Source: UBA1952 sp965246785
GTDB lineage: Bacteria; Bacteroidota; Bacteroidia; Chitinophagales; Chitinophagaceae
NCBI GenBank assembly: GCA_965246785.1
Contig: CBDFFM010000011.1
Span: 124,001 to 188,000 of the forward strand
DNA: 64,000 bases
Reading direction: 5' to 3'
Position numbers and translations under genes: made by a program. Each line of letters opens with the position of its first letter. Within the stretch, counting starts at the first letter, position 1. The notes beneath the pieces are model-generated. The model ran no database searches and had not been told where the DNA came from. It saw nothing but the letters and a program-made list of their open reading frames with translations. Below, piece after piece: positions 18,569 through 26,603 of the stretch.

Positions 18569-19228
18569 TTAAGAAGGCGTAATGATTGGCTGTTCTCTTT
18601 GCATATGCTCATGCGCGTATGGCTTCCGCAGGAGCCTCTTTTGAAAAAACACCAGCACCAGCACACCCACGGAAATAGCGGCATCCGCGATATTGAACAC
18701 CGGCTCAAAAAACTCAAACTCCCGCCCGCCAATCACCGGAAACCAGCTTGGGTAATGCCCGTGCACTAACGGGAAGTACAGCATGTCCACAACTTTTCCA
18801 TGAAAAAGCGGTGCATATCCTGTGCCCCAGGGAACAAACTTCGCAATGTGGTAAGAGCTTTCTGAAAAGATAACGCCGTAGAAAATAGAGTCAATCAGAT
18901 TACCCGCCGCGCCGGCCAGGATGAGCGCGCCGCAAATGATAAGGCCGCGTGAGTAGCCGCTGCGCACGAGTCGCCGGAGCAGAAAAAAGCCAATTACTAC
19001 AGCTATGAGCCGGAATAGCGTCAGCACGAGCTTGCCCCAAAAGCTCTGCGAGAGCTTCATGCCGAAGGCCATGCCTTCGTTTTCTAAAAAATGCAGCTTA
19101 AACCAGTCGCCGGCAACATTAACCTGCCCCGCGAGGCCGGGATAGAAGTGGGTCTTTACGTAAATCTTCACCACTTGGTCAATAAGCAGGATGGCAAGGA
19201 CGAGGAGTATTGCGGTACGGTATTTCAA
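18569..19228 (-). CDS. lspA: Lipoprotein signal peptidase LspA
   Basis: A 219-residue inner-membrane aspartic peptidase that removes lipoprotein signal peptides. It has four hydrophobic segments, and the catalytic aspartates are seen in GAAGNLIDS (Asp about 113) and VFNIADAAIS (Asp about 182). The ~25-residue insertion between them (FPLVHGHYPSWFPVIGGREF) is usual in Bacteroidota. The start is a TTG directly after a TCCAACnn repeat; no ATG gives a better N-terminus. It sits between the M28 peptidase (27 bp upstream) and zapA, and would process the lipoproteins encoded nearby. Confidence 0.95.
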   Translation of the reverse strand: MKYRTAILLVLAILLIDQVVKIYVKTHFYPGLAGQVNVAGDWFKLHFLENEGMAFGMKLSQSFWGKLVLTLFRLIAVVIGFFLLRRLVRSGYSRGLIICGALILAGAAGNLIDSIFYGVIFSESSYHIAKFVPWGTGYAPLFHGKVVDMLYFPLVHGHYPSWFPVIGGREFEFFEPVFNIADAAISVGVLVLVFFQKRLLRKPYAHEHMQREQPIITPS

Positions 19229-19253
19229 GTGTTGGAACGTTGGATTGTTGGAG
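19229..19253 (-). repeat. TCCAACnn 8-bp tandem repeat at the lspA start
   Basis: Read on the minus strand: TCCAACAA, TCCAACGT, TCCAACAC, followed at once by the TTG start of lspA. It fills nearly all of the 27-bp gap between the M28 peptidase gene and lspA. See the related repeats at the sppA, catalase and GT4 starts. Confidence 0.8.
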
Positions 19254-19255
19254 CG

Positions 19256-20260
19256 TTACATAGCTCCGCCTTCTTCCGCAAGCGTCTGCAACAGCGTCTG
19301 GCCTACGGCCTGGAGCGTGGCCTTGTCTATGATTTGCATATTGTCGTTGTGCGTGTGCCAGTGTGCTGCGAAGGGGCTGGGCGCATCGCGCAAGGCAATA
19401 ATATCTATTGTTGGGATGCCGGTAAGCTCAATGACGAACTTATGGTCATCGGTGATGCCGCCGCCGTGGGCATAAGGGAAGAAAGAAGAGTAGCCCGCCG
19501 TGTTAGCAGCATTCCACACCCGCCGCTGCACATCGGGCGCATACTGTGTGGAGACGGCCTCCATCGGGAAGCGGCTGCCGCGCCCGCCCACCATATCCAG
19601 CAGGATGCCGTAGGTGGCCTTGTAGCCGGGCACATGCGGGTGCCGCGCCCAGTATTGGGTGCCGAGGCAGTAGGAGGAATCGCCCCATTCGCTCTTGCCG
19701 TAGTCTTCTACGTCTGTAAAAAAGATGTCCACGCCGAGGGAGGCGGGTAGGGGCTTCCCTTTCAGAGCGCGGGCCAGCTCCAGCAGCACGCCTACGCCGC
19801 TGCCGGCATCGTCGGCGGCTATGATGGGTTTGTCTTTGTCCTTTGTATCCTCATCTGCCCAGGGGCGGCTGTCCCAGTGGGTGAGCAGCAGGATGCGCCT
19901 TTGCGCCGCCGGGTTGATGGAGCCTATGAGGTTAATGCAAGGCAGCTTCTTGCCATCTCCGCCTTTTACTGTTGCTTCCTGGCGATAGACGGTATCGCAG
20001 AAGGCGTTGAGATGAGCCTGCATCCATGCCGCGCAATCGCGCTGTGCTTTAGAGCCGGGTGTGCGGGGGCCGAGGGCCGCCTGAGTAGCTACGTAAGCAT
20101 AAGCAGTATCGGCGTTGAAGGTGGCGGCGCTTACGGCCAGGGCAGCGGCGGTATCCTTTCCTCCGGCCTGGCCGTCGCTGCCATCAGTATTATCCTTGCA
20201 GGCGGCAAGGCCGCAGAGGAGGGCCAGCGGAAGGCCTAAGCGCCGAAAAATGTAGTTCAT
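19256..20260 (-). CDS. M28 family metallopeptidase lipoprotein (glutaminyl-cyclase-like)
   Basis: A 334-residue zinc enzyme of the M28 / glutaminyl-peptide cyclotransferase group. The lipoprotein signal peptide ends LLCGLAAC (about residue 21). Zinc ligands are visible in LLTHWDSRPWADED, AADDAGSGVGVLLELARA, FTDVEDYGKSEWGDSS and GGGITDDHKFVIELTGIP. It is probably a periplasmic or outer-membrane-anchored aminopeptidase or pyroglutamate-forming enzyme; sequence alone does not choose. The start is the ATG at 20260, because the longer frame would put charged residues before the signal. The minus-strand order M28-lspA-zapA looks like one operon, insulated upstream by a terminator. Confidence 0.9.
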   Translation of the reverse strand: MNYIFRRLGLPLALLCGLAACKDNTDGSDGQAGGKDTAAALAVSAATFNADTAYAYVATQAALGPRTPGSKAQRDCAAWMQAHLNAFCDTVYRQEATVKGGDGKKLPCINLIGSINPAAQRRILLLTHWDSRPWADEDTKDKDKPIIAADDAGSGVGVLLELARALKGKPLPASLGVDIFFTDVEDYGKSEWGDSSYCLGTQYWARHPHVPGYKATYGILLDMVGGRGSRFPMEAVSTQYAPDVQRRVWNAANTAGYSSFFPYAHGGGITDDHKFVIELTGIPTIDIIALRDAPSPFAAHWHTHNDNMQIIDKATLQAVGQTLLQTLAEEGGAM

Positions 20261-20270
20261 GAGGCGTATA

Positions 20271-20301
20271 AAAATGCCCCCATCCGGAGACGGGGGCAAA
20301 A
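20271..20301 (-). terminator. Rho-independent terminator after the Omp28-like gene
   Basis: On the minus strand GCCCCC, a ten-base loop, GGGGGC, then ATTTTTATA. It lies between the stop of the Omp28-like gene and the start of the M28 peptidase. Confidence 0.85.
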
Positions 20302-20325
20302 GTAACGGACGATGGGGCGAAATGA

Positions 20326-21225
20326 TTACTTAAGATGCGCCTCGGCGCCCTGTACGGTTTCTTTATCTGTGCCTTCGTTGTTGGAAACGTAGGCCACAAT
20401 CTGACAGTTATCTACATTCCAGGCAGGGTCAACATTGTAAACGAAGGTGCGCTCATAGACCTGGCCGGGATTCTTGGTAGCTATGCCGGAGAGGATGGTG
20501 CTGCCGGTGGATGCTGTGAGCATATCCCGGAAGACGTGGTTGTGCGTGTAATTGGCTGTATAGTCAACTGTATCGCCACCTTCCTGCGCGTCAACGATGT
20601 TGTTTTCAATGATGGCTACGTTCAGCACCTGCGTCTTGGCTACCGCCTGCGTGTAGGCTACGCGCACCTTAATTATGGCTTGCCGATTATTGTCGGTGTA
20701 GCTGCTTGTGATGGTTACGTTGGCGTAAGTTGGCTTGGCAATTCTATTATCTATTGTGGATGCCCATGTTTTACGGTCATCATACAATAAACTTGACTTA
20801 ACACTATTGACAGTTCTATCAATTCCGACTTGAGGTAGTGTGCCGATGCCGCCGTAAAGGTCTGTGCCGAGTTCTGTGCCCTTTGAGGTGCGATTGTCGC
20901 TTCTCGTACCGACTCCAGGATGGAGTGATGAATTGCTATCCAATGGCTTTGACTGAGCAGGCCCGAAAACCTGCAATCCTAAAATTGCTATCCGGTTCGG
21001 ATACTTCTCCTCTATTGCTTTAAGCGTTTTGTGCGCCAAAAAGCATGGCGAGCAACTTACCCCCGTAAACTCCTCCATCACCACCACCCGCTGCTGCGGT
21101 ACCTCAACAGTGGCCATATAGGCAGTATCCTTCGCCGCAGGCCCGAAGTCTATGGCAGGCCCTGTTTCCTTACAGGCATTAAACAGCAGTGCGCACGCGG
21201 CAATAGGCAGTAGCAAATGTTTCAT
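20326..21225 (-). CDS. Omp28-related thioredoxin-fold lipoprotein
   Basis: A 299-residue lipoprotein; the signal peptide MKHLLLPIAACALLFNAC ends at a lipobox Cys. A thioredoxin-like region follows with VVVMEEFTGVSCSPCFLAHK (CxxC motif) and IAILGLQVFGPAQ, then a beta-rich C-terminal domain. This matches the Omp28-related outer-membrane protein family of Bacteroidota. Function is uncertain; a redox or adhesion role at the envelope is possible. The start at 21225 gives the lipoprotein leader. TATTTTTG on the minus strand, 30 bp upstream of the ATG, is a good -7 box. Confidence 0.87.
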   Translation of the reverse strand: MKHLLLPIAACALLFNACKETGPAIDFGPAAKDTAYMATVEVPQQRVVVMEEFTGVSCSPCFLAHKTLKAIEEKYPNRIAILGLQVFGPAQSKPLDSNSSLHPGVGTRSDNRTSKGTELGTDLYGGIGTLPQVGIDRTVNSVKSSLLYDDRKTWASTIDNRIAKPTYANVTITSSYTDNNRQAIIKVRVAYTQAVAKTQVLNVAIIENNIVDAQEGGDTVDYTANYTHNHVFRDMLTASTGSTILSGIATKNPGQVYERTFVYNVDPAWNVDNCQIVAYVSNNEGTDKETVQGAEAHLK

Positions 21226-21255
21226 GGAGTGGCGCGGAATTTTATTTCCTGATGC

Positions 21256-21263
21256 CAAAAATA
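21256..21263 (-). promoter_or_regulatory. -7 box of the Omp28-like gene
   Basis: TATTTTTG on the minus strand matches TAnnTTTG and lies 30 bp before the ATG. No convincing -33 TTTG at 19-21 bp. Confidence 0.5.
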
Positions 21264-21359
21264 AAGCAACGCAAAGCCCCATGCGTCCGCCTGCGGTAAA
21301 AAGGCCGCGGGCTGCGTTTAAGCTACCTTTATACCCTTACGCTCAAAAGCATCAAAATC

Positions 21360-21716
21360 ATGGAAGAATCCAAGCGCCAGAAGCAGGTAGGCCAGCTCAT
21401 ACAGCAGGAAATGAGCGGCATTTTCCTGCGTGAGGGCGTCAACATCATAGACGGCGGCATGGTGAGCATCTCCAAGGTAGCCGTCACCCCAGACCTGATG
21501 GAGGCGCGCATCTATCTATCCCTTTTTCAAATCAAAGACCCGCAGGAACTGCTCAAGGCCGTCAGAGAGCGCACCGGCGAGTGGCGTGGCGCCCTCGGCC
21601 AGCGCGTCAGAAACCAGCTCCGCCGCATCCCCGAGCTATCCTTCTTCATTGACGATACGCTGGATTATGTGTTTAAGATGGAGGAAGTCTTTAAGAAGAT
21701 TAAGGGCGAAGAGTAA
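21360..21716 (+). CDS. rbfA: Ribosome-binding factor A
   Basis: A 118-residue KH-fold protein that helps mature the 30S subunit and the 16S rRNA 5' end. It starts MEESKRQKQVGQLIQQEMSG and has the family's VAVTPDLMEARIYLSLF and LGQRVRNQLRRIPELSFFID; length is normal. Promoter-like TACCTTTA lies about 30 bp upstream. It is followed 3 bp later by the permease gene, so the two are probably co-transcribed. Confidence 0.95.
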   Translation: MEESKRQKQVGQLIQQEMSGIFLREGVNIIDGGMVSISKVAVTPDLMEARIYLSLFQIKDPQELLKAVRERTGEWRGALGQRVRNQLRRIPELSFFIDDTLDYVFKMEEVFKKIKGEE

Positions 21717-21719
21717 TTC

Positions 21720-22940
21720 ATGCTCCCCCTCTCCATCGCCCTCCGCTACCTGCGCGGGAAGCGCGGCGCCAATGCCGCGCCCCTGCTTTCGCGCATATCC
21801 ATGCTGGCGCTGGCTGTGGGGAGCGGGGCTATGCTGGTGCTCTTCTCCGTCTTTAACGGCTTTGAGGGCGTCATTCAAAATCTCTACACCGCCTTCTATT
21901 CCGAGCTGCGCATTACGCCGGCGAGCGGGAAATTCTTCGCACTTTCTGATGCGCAGTTGAGGCGGATAGAGACGATTCCGCACATAGCCGCCATCGCGCC
22001 GGTGATTGAGGATAATGTGCTCGTGCATACCGAGGAGGAGCAAATCGTAGTAATCGTGAAAGGCGTTACGCCCGATTACTTCCGCGTCAATGACCTCAAG
22101 CCCTACATCGCCGCGGGGCGCAATTCGGTGAGCGCCGCCGGCATTCCTACTGCCATTGTGGGCGCGCATATTGCCGCGCGCCTCGGCCTTCAGCCCGACA
22201 ATCCCTTCTCCCGCATTACCCTCAACTATCCCAACCGGGCGGTGCAGAATCCCGTGCTCAACCCTACGGATGCTTACAGCACTTTAGAGCTTCGGCCCGA
22301 CGGCATCTTCAAAGTGCAGGAAGAATTTGACACCCGCTACGTGCTTGCGCCGCTGCCGCTCGTGCAGGAGCTTTTCCGCCGGGAAGGCGGCGTCTCTTCC
22401 ATAGAAATGAAGCTTACGCCCGGCGCAAATGCCGCCGCTGTGCAGCGCGATTTGCGCGCCCTGATGGGCCCTGCCTTCATTGTAGAGACGCGCTATGAGC
22501 AAAACCGCACCCTTAACGGCGTCATGCGCACGGAGAAGTGGGCCACCTATGCCATCCTCCTGTTCATCCTCCTCATCGCGTCGGTCAATATGATTGGCGC
22601 CATCTCCCTGCTTATTCTTGAGAAGCGGCGCGACATGGCCATCCTCACCGCCATGGGTGCGCGGCGCGGCGCTATCCGGCGCATCTTTCTTTTGGAAGGG
22701 ATGCTCTGGGCAGCCGTGGGGGGCGGCATCGGCCTCGTGGCCGGCGGGCTGCTCTGCCTCGGGCAGCAACACTGGGGCTGGGTGAAGCTGTCCGGCGACT
22801 TCATCATTGACGCTTATCCGGTGGATATTCATGGCGCGGATGTGGCGGTGGTGCTGCTTACGGTGCTGGGCGTGGGCCTTCTGGCGGCGGCGTGGCCGGC
22901 ATGGCGGGCGGGGCGTTATGCAGCGCTTTCGGAGGTGTAA
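21720..22940 (+). CDS. FtsX/LolE-type ABC transporter permease
   Basis: A 406-residue permease of the MacB/LolCE superfamily. It has an N-terminal helix (MLALAVGSGAMLVLFSVFNG), a large periplasmic domain (about residues 50-270), then three helices near the C-terminus (ILLFILLIASVNMIGAISLL, GGGIGLVAGGLLC, VVLLTVLGVGLLAAAWPAW). The cytoplasmic coupling segment ILEKRRDMAILTAMGARRGA is characteristic. It probably works with a separate ATPase in lipoprotein release or another envelope task; no ATPase gene is nearby. The start lies 3 bp after rbfA. Confidence 0.9.
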   Translation: MLPLSIALRYLRGKRGANAAPLLSRISMLALAVGSGAMLVLFSVFNGFEGVIQNLYTAFYSELRITPASGKFFALSDAQLRRIETIPHIAAIAPVIEDNVLVHTEEEQIVVIVKGVTPDYFRVNDLKPYIAAGRNSVSAAGIPTAIVGAHIAARLGLQPDNPFSRITLNYPNRAVQNPVLNPTDAYSTLELRPDGIFKVQEEFDTRYVLAPLPLVQELFRREGGVSSIEMKLTPGANAAAVQRDLRALMGPAFIVETRYEQNRTLNGVMRTEKWATYAILLFILLIASVNMIGAISLLILEKRRDMAILTAMGARRGAIRRIFLLEGMLWAAVGGGIGLVAGGLLCLGQQHWGWVKLSGDFIIDAYPVDIHGADVAVVLLTVLGVGLLAAAWPAWRAGRYAALSEV

Positions 22941-22961
22941 AAAATCTTTAGCTTTATCCTT

Positions 22962-23510
22962 ATGACGAAGGCCCATCACCCGCCGATGCTCCCGCCCCGC
23001 ACCCCGCTGGAGGCTTTTGAATCATTCCCGCAGGGAACGCGGGTGGAGCTAATCAATAATACCCTTTATATGCCCCCAGCACCTGACCTCCCACATCAGC
23101 GTACATCCCGCGACCTGGGCACAGAAATTCTTCTGTTTCTACGTGCAAGCAAGAAGGGTGAGATGTTCTACGCGCCCGTAGATGTCTATCTCGGAGACCG
23201 CAAAAACGCGGTGCAGCCAGACCTTGTCATCATTCTCCAGGAAAATCTTGAAAAGCTTACCGCCGACCACCGCCGCATTACGGGCGTGCCGGACATCATC
23301 ATTGAAATACTCTCCGAAGACCGGAAGTATGACCTGGAGACGAAGAAGGCGCTCTATGAGCGTTTTGGCGTGAAGGAGTATTTTGTGATTGAGCCGGAGA
23401 CGGCCCTCGCGTACCATTTCTTCCTTCAGAAGGGCGGGCGCTATGAATTGGTGCATCAACACATCCGGAAGCTGGAAAGTCGGCTGCTGGGGCATACGTT
23501 CGGGTGGTAA
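22962..23510 (+). CDS. Uma2 family PD-(D/E)xK nuclease-like protein
   Basis: A 182-residue Uma2 (DUF820) protein. The core has AVQPDLVIILQ, DIIIEILSED and DLETKKALYERFGVKEYFVI, matching the restriction-endonuclease-like fold with Asp/Glu/Lys active-site positions. These proteins are common and their biological role is largely unknown. It starts 21 bp after the permease gene; TAGCTTTA ends five bases before the ATG. A palindromic element follows about 70 bp downstream of the stop. Confidence 0.87.
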   Translation: MTKAHHPPMLPPRTPLEAFESFPQGTRVELINNTLYMPPAPDLPHQRTSRDLGTEILLFLRASKKGEMFYAPVDVYLGDRKNAVQPDLVIILQENLEKLTADHRRITGVPDIIIEILSEDRKYDLETKKALYERFGVKEYFVIEPETALAYHFFLQKGGRYELVHQHIRKLESRLLGHTFGW

Positions 23511-23578
23511 TGTTTGGTGCGCCGCATTTGGCGGCGTGAATTGGGCAAGCGCCTGTGTGGGAAGATGGCTTACAGCGA

Positions 23579-23656
23579 CTTTTGTCATCCCGGAACGGGA
23601 ACTTGTATGTAACATACACCTGCCGGCGAGTAGTTCCCGTTCCGGGATGACAAAAG
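23579..23656. repeat. Palindromic dispersed element, copy 1
   Basis: Perfect 25-bp inverted arms at 23579-23603 and 23632-23656 with core GTCATCCCGGAACGGGAACT, separated by 28 bp. Each arm contains a smaller palindrome (CCCGGAACGGG). A second copy lies at 39698-39773; both are preceded by CAGCGA and followed by AGAyTGGG. It could act as a terminator-like or REP-type element. Confidence 0.9.
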
Positions 23657-23730
23657 ATTGGGCAAGGGGCCTTTCAGAAATTGTTTTTAGAGGGAGGTTA
23701 TGCGGCGGTTCCGGGCGGAATTGCCGCTTT

Positions 23731-23957
23731 TCTTATTGGAAAAATGGGATTTACAATTGGAAATCTTAAGTTTACAACTGGAAATCTTTAATTTTCTATT
23801 GGAAATTCAGTTTTTACAATAGAAAATTCAGCTTTTCCACTAGAAAATAGGAAATTTCCAATAGAAAATCCTCTTCTTCCAATAGAAAATCCATAATTTC
23901 CAACTGGAAAAAAGGAATTTCCAATTGGAAATCCGAAATTTCCGGTTGGAAATCGCT
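23731..23957 (+). repeat. Array of about eleven ~21-bp units with TTTCCAATTGGAAA cores
   Basis: Eleven degenerate units spaced about 21 bp apart, each centred on a palindrome-like TTCCAAtTGGAAA or variant (AATAGAAAA, AACTGGAAA). There are no unique spacers, so it is not CRISPR. It fills the gap between the Uma2 gene and the fibronectin-III gene. Short frames inside read ...NFxLEI... or NWKSEIS..., but none looks like a gene. Confidence 0.85.
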
Positions 23958-23993
23958 AAAAGACACCTTACTCTTTCTAAAAAACACATCGCT

Positions 23994-24662
23994 ATGCCTC
24001 GTCCCGCTGCCGCCTTGATAAAATTACCCTACATGCCTTCGGCAAACCTGGCAGCTTTTGGCCGCGAGGTACATAATGCGATGAATGGCAATCCGGACTT
24101 CCCGAATCCGGATGTGCCTATGACAGATTTGGCGGCTATGGTGGCGGAATTAGAGGCGCAGATTGACGCGTCTTACCACGGAGATTTAATGGCGAAGGCG
24201 CGCCAGCAAAGGGCGCGGCGGGATTTGACGGCGGCCCTGCGTAAGATGGCGCGTTACGTGAACCATATTGCCTACGGCAATGAGGCGCTCATCCTGAAGT
24301 CGGGATTTCCGCTGGCGGGGGTGCCGGTGCGGCACAAGGAGGCGCAGATGGAGCAGCCGCGGGTGGAGGATGTGCGGGTGCTGAGCGATGGCGGGGGCGT
24401 GGCCTTTAAGGTGAGCGCGGTGAAGGGGGCGGTGTGCTACACGGCGCTGGTGAGCCGCGCAGGGGCGGGGGAGGGCCGGCACGTGGGCCGGACGGTGCTG
24501 TTTGAAGAGGCCGCGCCGGTGGCGGCCATCCACAGCAGTCGACAGCGGAAGATGGAAATACGGGGCCTGGCGCGGGCTACGGCGTATGAGGTGTGCGTGT
24601 TTGCAACGGGGACTTATGGCGCATCGCCGCTGAGCCAAGCGGTGCGTTTTGTAACGCAGTAA
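23994..24662 (+). CDS. Fibronectin type III domain protein
   Basis: A 222-residue protein. The N-terminal half is helical and charged (LAAMVAELEAQIDASYHGDL, TAALRKMARYVNHIAYGNEA), and the C-terminal ~95 residues form one fibronectin-III-like domain (VSAVKGAVCYTALVSRAG ... IRGLARATAYEVCVFATGT). No signal peptide is visible, so it may be cytoplasmic. I chose the ATG at 23994, since the longer frame would translate the repeat array. Its stop abuts the stop of convergent argS with no gap. Similar small proteins in Bacteroidota have no assigned function that I know of. Confidence 0.75.
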   Translation: MPRPAAALIKLPYMPSANLAAFGREVHNAMNGNPDFPNPDVPMTDLAAMVAELEAQIDASYHGDLMAKARQQRARRDLTAALRKMARYVNHIAYGNEALILKSGFPLAGVPVRHKEAQMEQPRVEDVRVLSDGGGVAFKVSAVKGAVCYTALVSRAGAGEGRHVGRTVLFEEAAPVAAIHSSRQRKMEIRGLARATAYEVCVFATGTYGASPLSQAVRFVTQ

Positions 24663-26462
24663 TTACATTTTCTCGGGAAGGCGGATGCCGAGGAGATTCA
24701 TGCTGTGCCGCAATACTTGCGCGGTGAGGATGATGATCATGAGGCGGAGGTCTTTCTTTTCGGCGTTCTCCGCTTTGGTGATTGAGTTGTCGTCGTAGAA
24801 AGAATTGAAAGCCTGCGCGAGGGAGAAGGCGTAATTGCAGAGAACGGAAGGATTGTATTCGCTCGCGGAAGCGGCCGTCATGGAAGGGTATTGCTCTAAA
24901 AGAATGAGGAGCGCGCCCTCGCCTTTGGTGAGCGGCTGCGTGAGGGAGAAATGCTGGAAATGCGTGCGGTCGGGCAGGAGGGGGAGGCTTTCCTTGCGAA
25001 GAATGGAGCAGATGCGGGCGTGCGCGTACTGGATGAAGGTGGCGGTGTAGCCATGCAGGTCAATGCTCTCCTTCGGGTCAAAAATCATCTTCTTCTTCGG
25101 CTCCACGCGCAGCAGGTAAAACTTGAGGGCGCCAAGGCCAATCATTTCGTAGAGGGCATCCAATTCTGCCTGAGAAAAACCTTCGGTCTTGCCGGCAGCT
25201 TCGGTTTGTTCCTTTGCGAGGGCAATCATTTCATCCATCATATCGTCGGCGTCCACCACGGTGCCTTCGCGGCTTTTCATGCGACCCGTGGGCAGCTCCA
25301 CCATGCCGTAGGAAAGGTGATAGATGCCATCGGCGGCAGGCTCGTCCAGCTTTTTCATGATGAGGCGGAGCACCTGCATGTGGTAGTTCTGCTCATCGGC
25401 TATGACGTAGATGCTCTTGTTCAGCTTATAGTCGTCATACTTCAGCTTAGCGGTGCCGAGGTCCTGTGTCATATAGACGCTCGTGCCGTCGCCGCGGAGG
25501 AGGAGTTTTTGGTCAAGGCCGTCATCGGTGAGGTCTATCCACACGGAACCATCTTCTTTCCTGAAAAGAATGCCGCGCTTCAGGCCGTCTTCCACAATCT
25601 GCTTGCCGAGGAGGTAGGTGTCGCTCTCGTAATAATACTTATCAAAGTGGATGCCGCTGCGGGCGTAGGTGTCTTTGAAGCCTTCATAGACCCAGCCATT
25701 CATCTTAGACCAAAGCTCACGGACGGCAGGGTCGCCGGCTTCCCATTGGCGGAGCATGGCCTGGGCTTCCTGCATGATTGGAGCTTCTTTCTCGGCAATC
25801 GCTTCTTCTTTTCCTCCGGCTTTCAGGGCTGCTACTTCTTCCTTGAAAGCATCGTTGAAGCGCACGTAATAATCGCCCACGAGGTGGTCGCCTTTGATGC
25901 CGGCGCTCACCGGCGTGGCCCCATTCGCGTAGCGCTGCCAGGCCACCATGCTCTTGCAGATATGGATGCCGCGGTCATTGACAAGGTTCGCCATCACCAC
26001 CTGCTGCCCCTGGCTCCTGAGGATGTTGGAGACAGAGAAGCCGAGAAAGTTGTTGCGCAGGTGGCCGAAGTGGATGGGCTTGTTGGTATTGGGGGAAGAA
26101 TACTCCACCATCACCCGGAAGTCCGTCTTCGGACATTCGCCGTAAAGGGTATTGTTGAAATTGTTCAGGAGGAAGGCAGGCCAGAAAGCGTCTTTCACCG
26201 TCAGATTCAGAAAGCCGGAAACCGTCTCGTGGGCGGTAAATAAGTCTGTATTCTTAAGCAAATAGTCGCCGAGCTGCGCACCTAAATCCGCCGGCTTCAT
26301 GCGCAACGACTTTACAAACGGGAAGAGGACAACGGTATAATGACCGGAAAACTCCGGCTTTGTGAGATTAATGGTGATTTGCCCGGCGTCAATAGTTGCA
26401 TCCGGGAAAAGAGACTGAAGGGCGGCGGCAGCGGCGGATTTTATCTGGGAGGCGAGCATCAT
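24663..26462 (-). CDS. argS: Arginyl-tRNA synthetase
   Basis: A 599-residue class I aminoacyl-tRNA synthetase charging tRNA-Arg. The N-terminal ArgS-specific domain is followed by the HIGH-type motif in VEYSSPNTNKPIHFGHLRNN; the catalytic core has YMTQDLGTAKLKYDDY and MKSREGTVVDADDM, the KMSKS-equivalent region. The C-terminal anticodon-binding helical domain has LHGYTATFIQYAHARI and ends GIRLPEKM. The ATG at 26462 is preferred; another ATG is the next codon. TACTTTTG on the minus strand lies 25 bp upstream. Confidence 0.97.
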   Translation of the reverse strand: MMLASQIKSAAAAALQSLFPDATIDAGQITINLTKPEFSGHYTVVLFPFVKSLRMKPADLGAQLGDYLLKNTDLFTAHETVSGFLNLTVKDAFWPAFLLNNFNNTLYGECPKTDFRVMVEYSSPNTNKPIHFGHLRNNFLGFSVSNILRSQGQQVVMANLVNDRGIHICKSMVAWQRYANGATPVSAGIKGDHLVGDYYVRFNDAFKEEVAALKAGGKEEAIAEKEAPIMQEAQAMLRQWEAGDPAVRELWSKMNGWVYEGFKDTYARSGIHFDKYYYESDTYLLGKQIVEDGLKRGILFRKEDGSVWIDLTDDGLDQKLLLRGDGTSVYMTQDLGTAKLKYDDYKLNKSIYVIADEQNYHMQVLRLIMKKLDEPAADGIYHLSYGMVELPTGRMKSREGTVVDADDMMDEMIALAKEQTEAAGKTEGFSQAELDALYEMIGLGALKFYLLRVEPKKKMIFDPKESIDLHGYTATFIQYAHARICSILRKESLPLLPDRTHFQHFSLTQPLTKGEGALLILLEQYPSMTAASASEYNPSVLCNYAFSLAQAFNSFYDDNSITKAENAEKKDLRLMIIILTAQVLRHSMNLLGIRLPEKM

Positions 26463-26487
26463 GAGCAAAATGCGGTATTGAAAGGGG

Positions 26488-26495
26488 CAAAAGTA
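26488..26495 (-). promoter_or_regulatory. -7 box of argS
   Basis: TACTTTTG on the minus strand, an exact TAnnTTTG match 25 bp before the argS ATG. No clear -33 TTTG. Confidence 0.5.
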
Positions 26496-26568
26496 AGCGG
26501 GCGGGCAAGCCTTCGCCTATACTATTTGAGGTCGCGCCGCGTTTCTGATGGCCCGCTGTGCATTCCCC

Positions 26569-26576
26569 TATCTTTG
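26569..26576 (+). promoter_or_regulatory. -7 box of the lipoprotein gene at 26604
   Basis: TATCTTTG, an exact TAnnTTTG match 27 bp before the ATG. A weak TTTC lies about 23 bp further upstream. Confidence 0.55.
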
Positions 26577-26603
26577 TGCATCCTATTATTTTCTGAGTTC
26601 CTT

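Noticed and set aside
23731..23957. Possible CRISPR array
   Set aside because: Units are adjacent, degenerate and palindromic, with no unique spacers and no cas genes nearby.
24951..26243. 430-codon plus-strand open frame antisense to argS
   Set aside because: Entirely inside argS on the other strand; composition (Val/Leu/His-rich) typical of antisense shadow.
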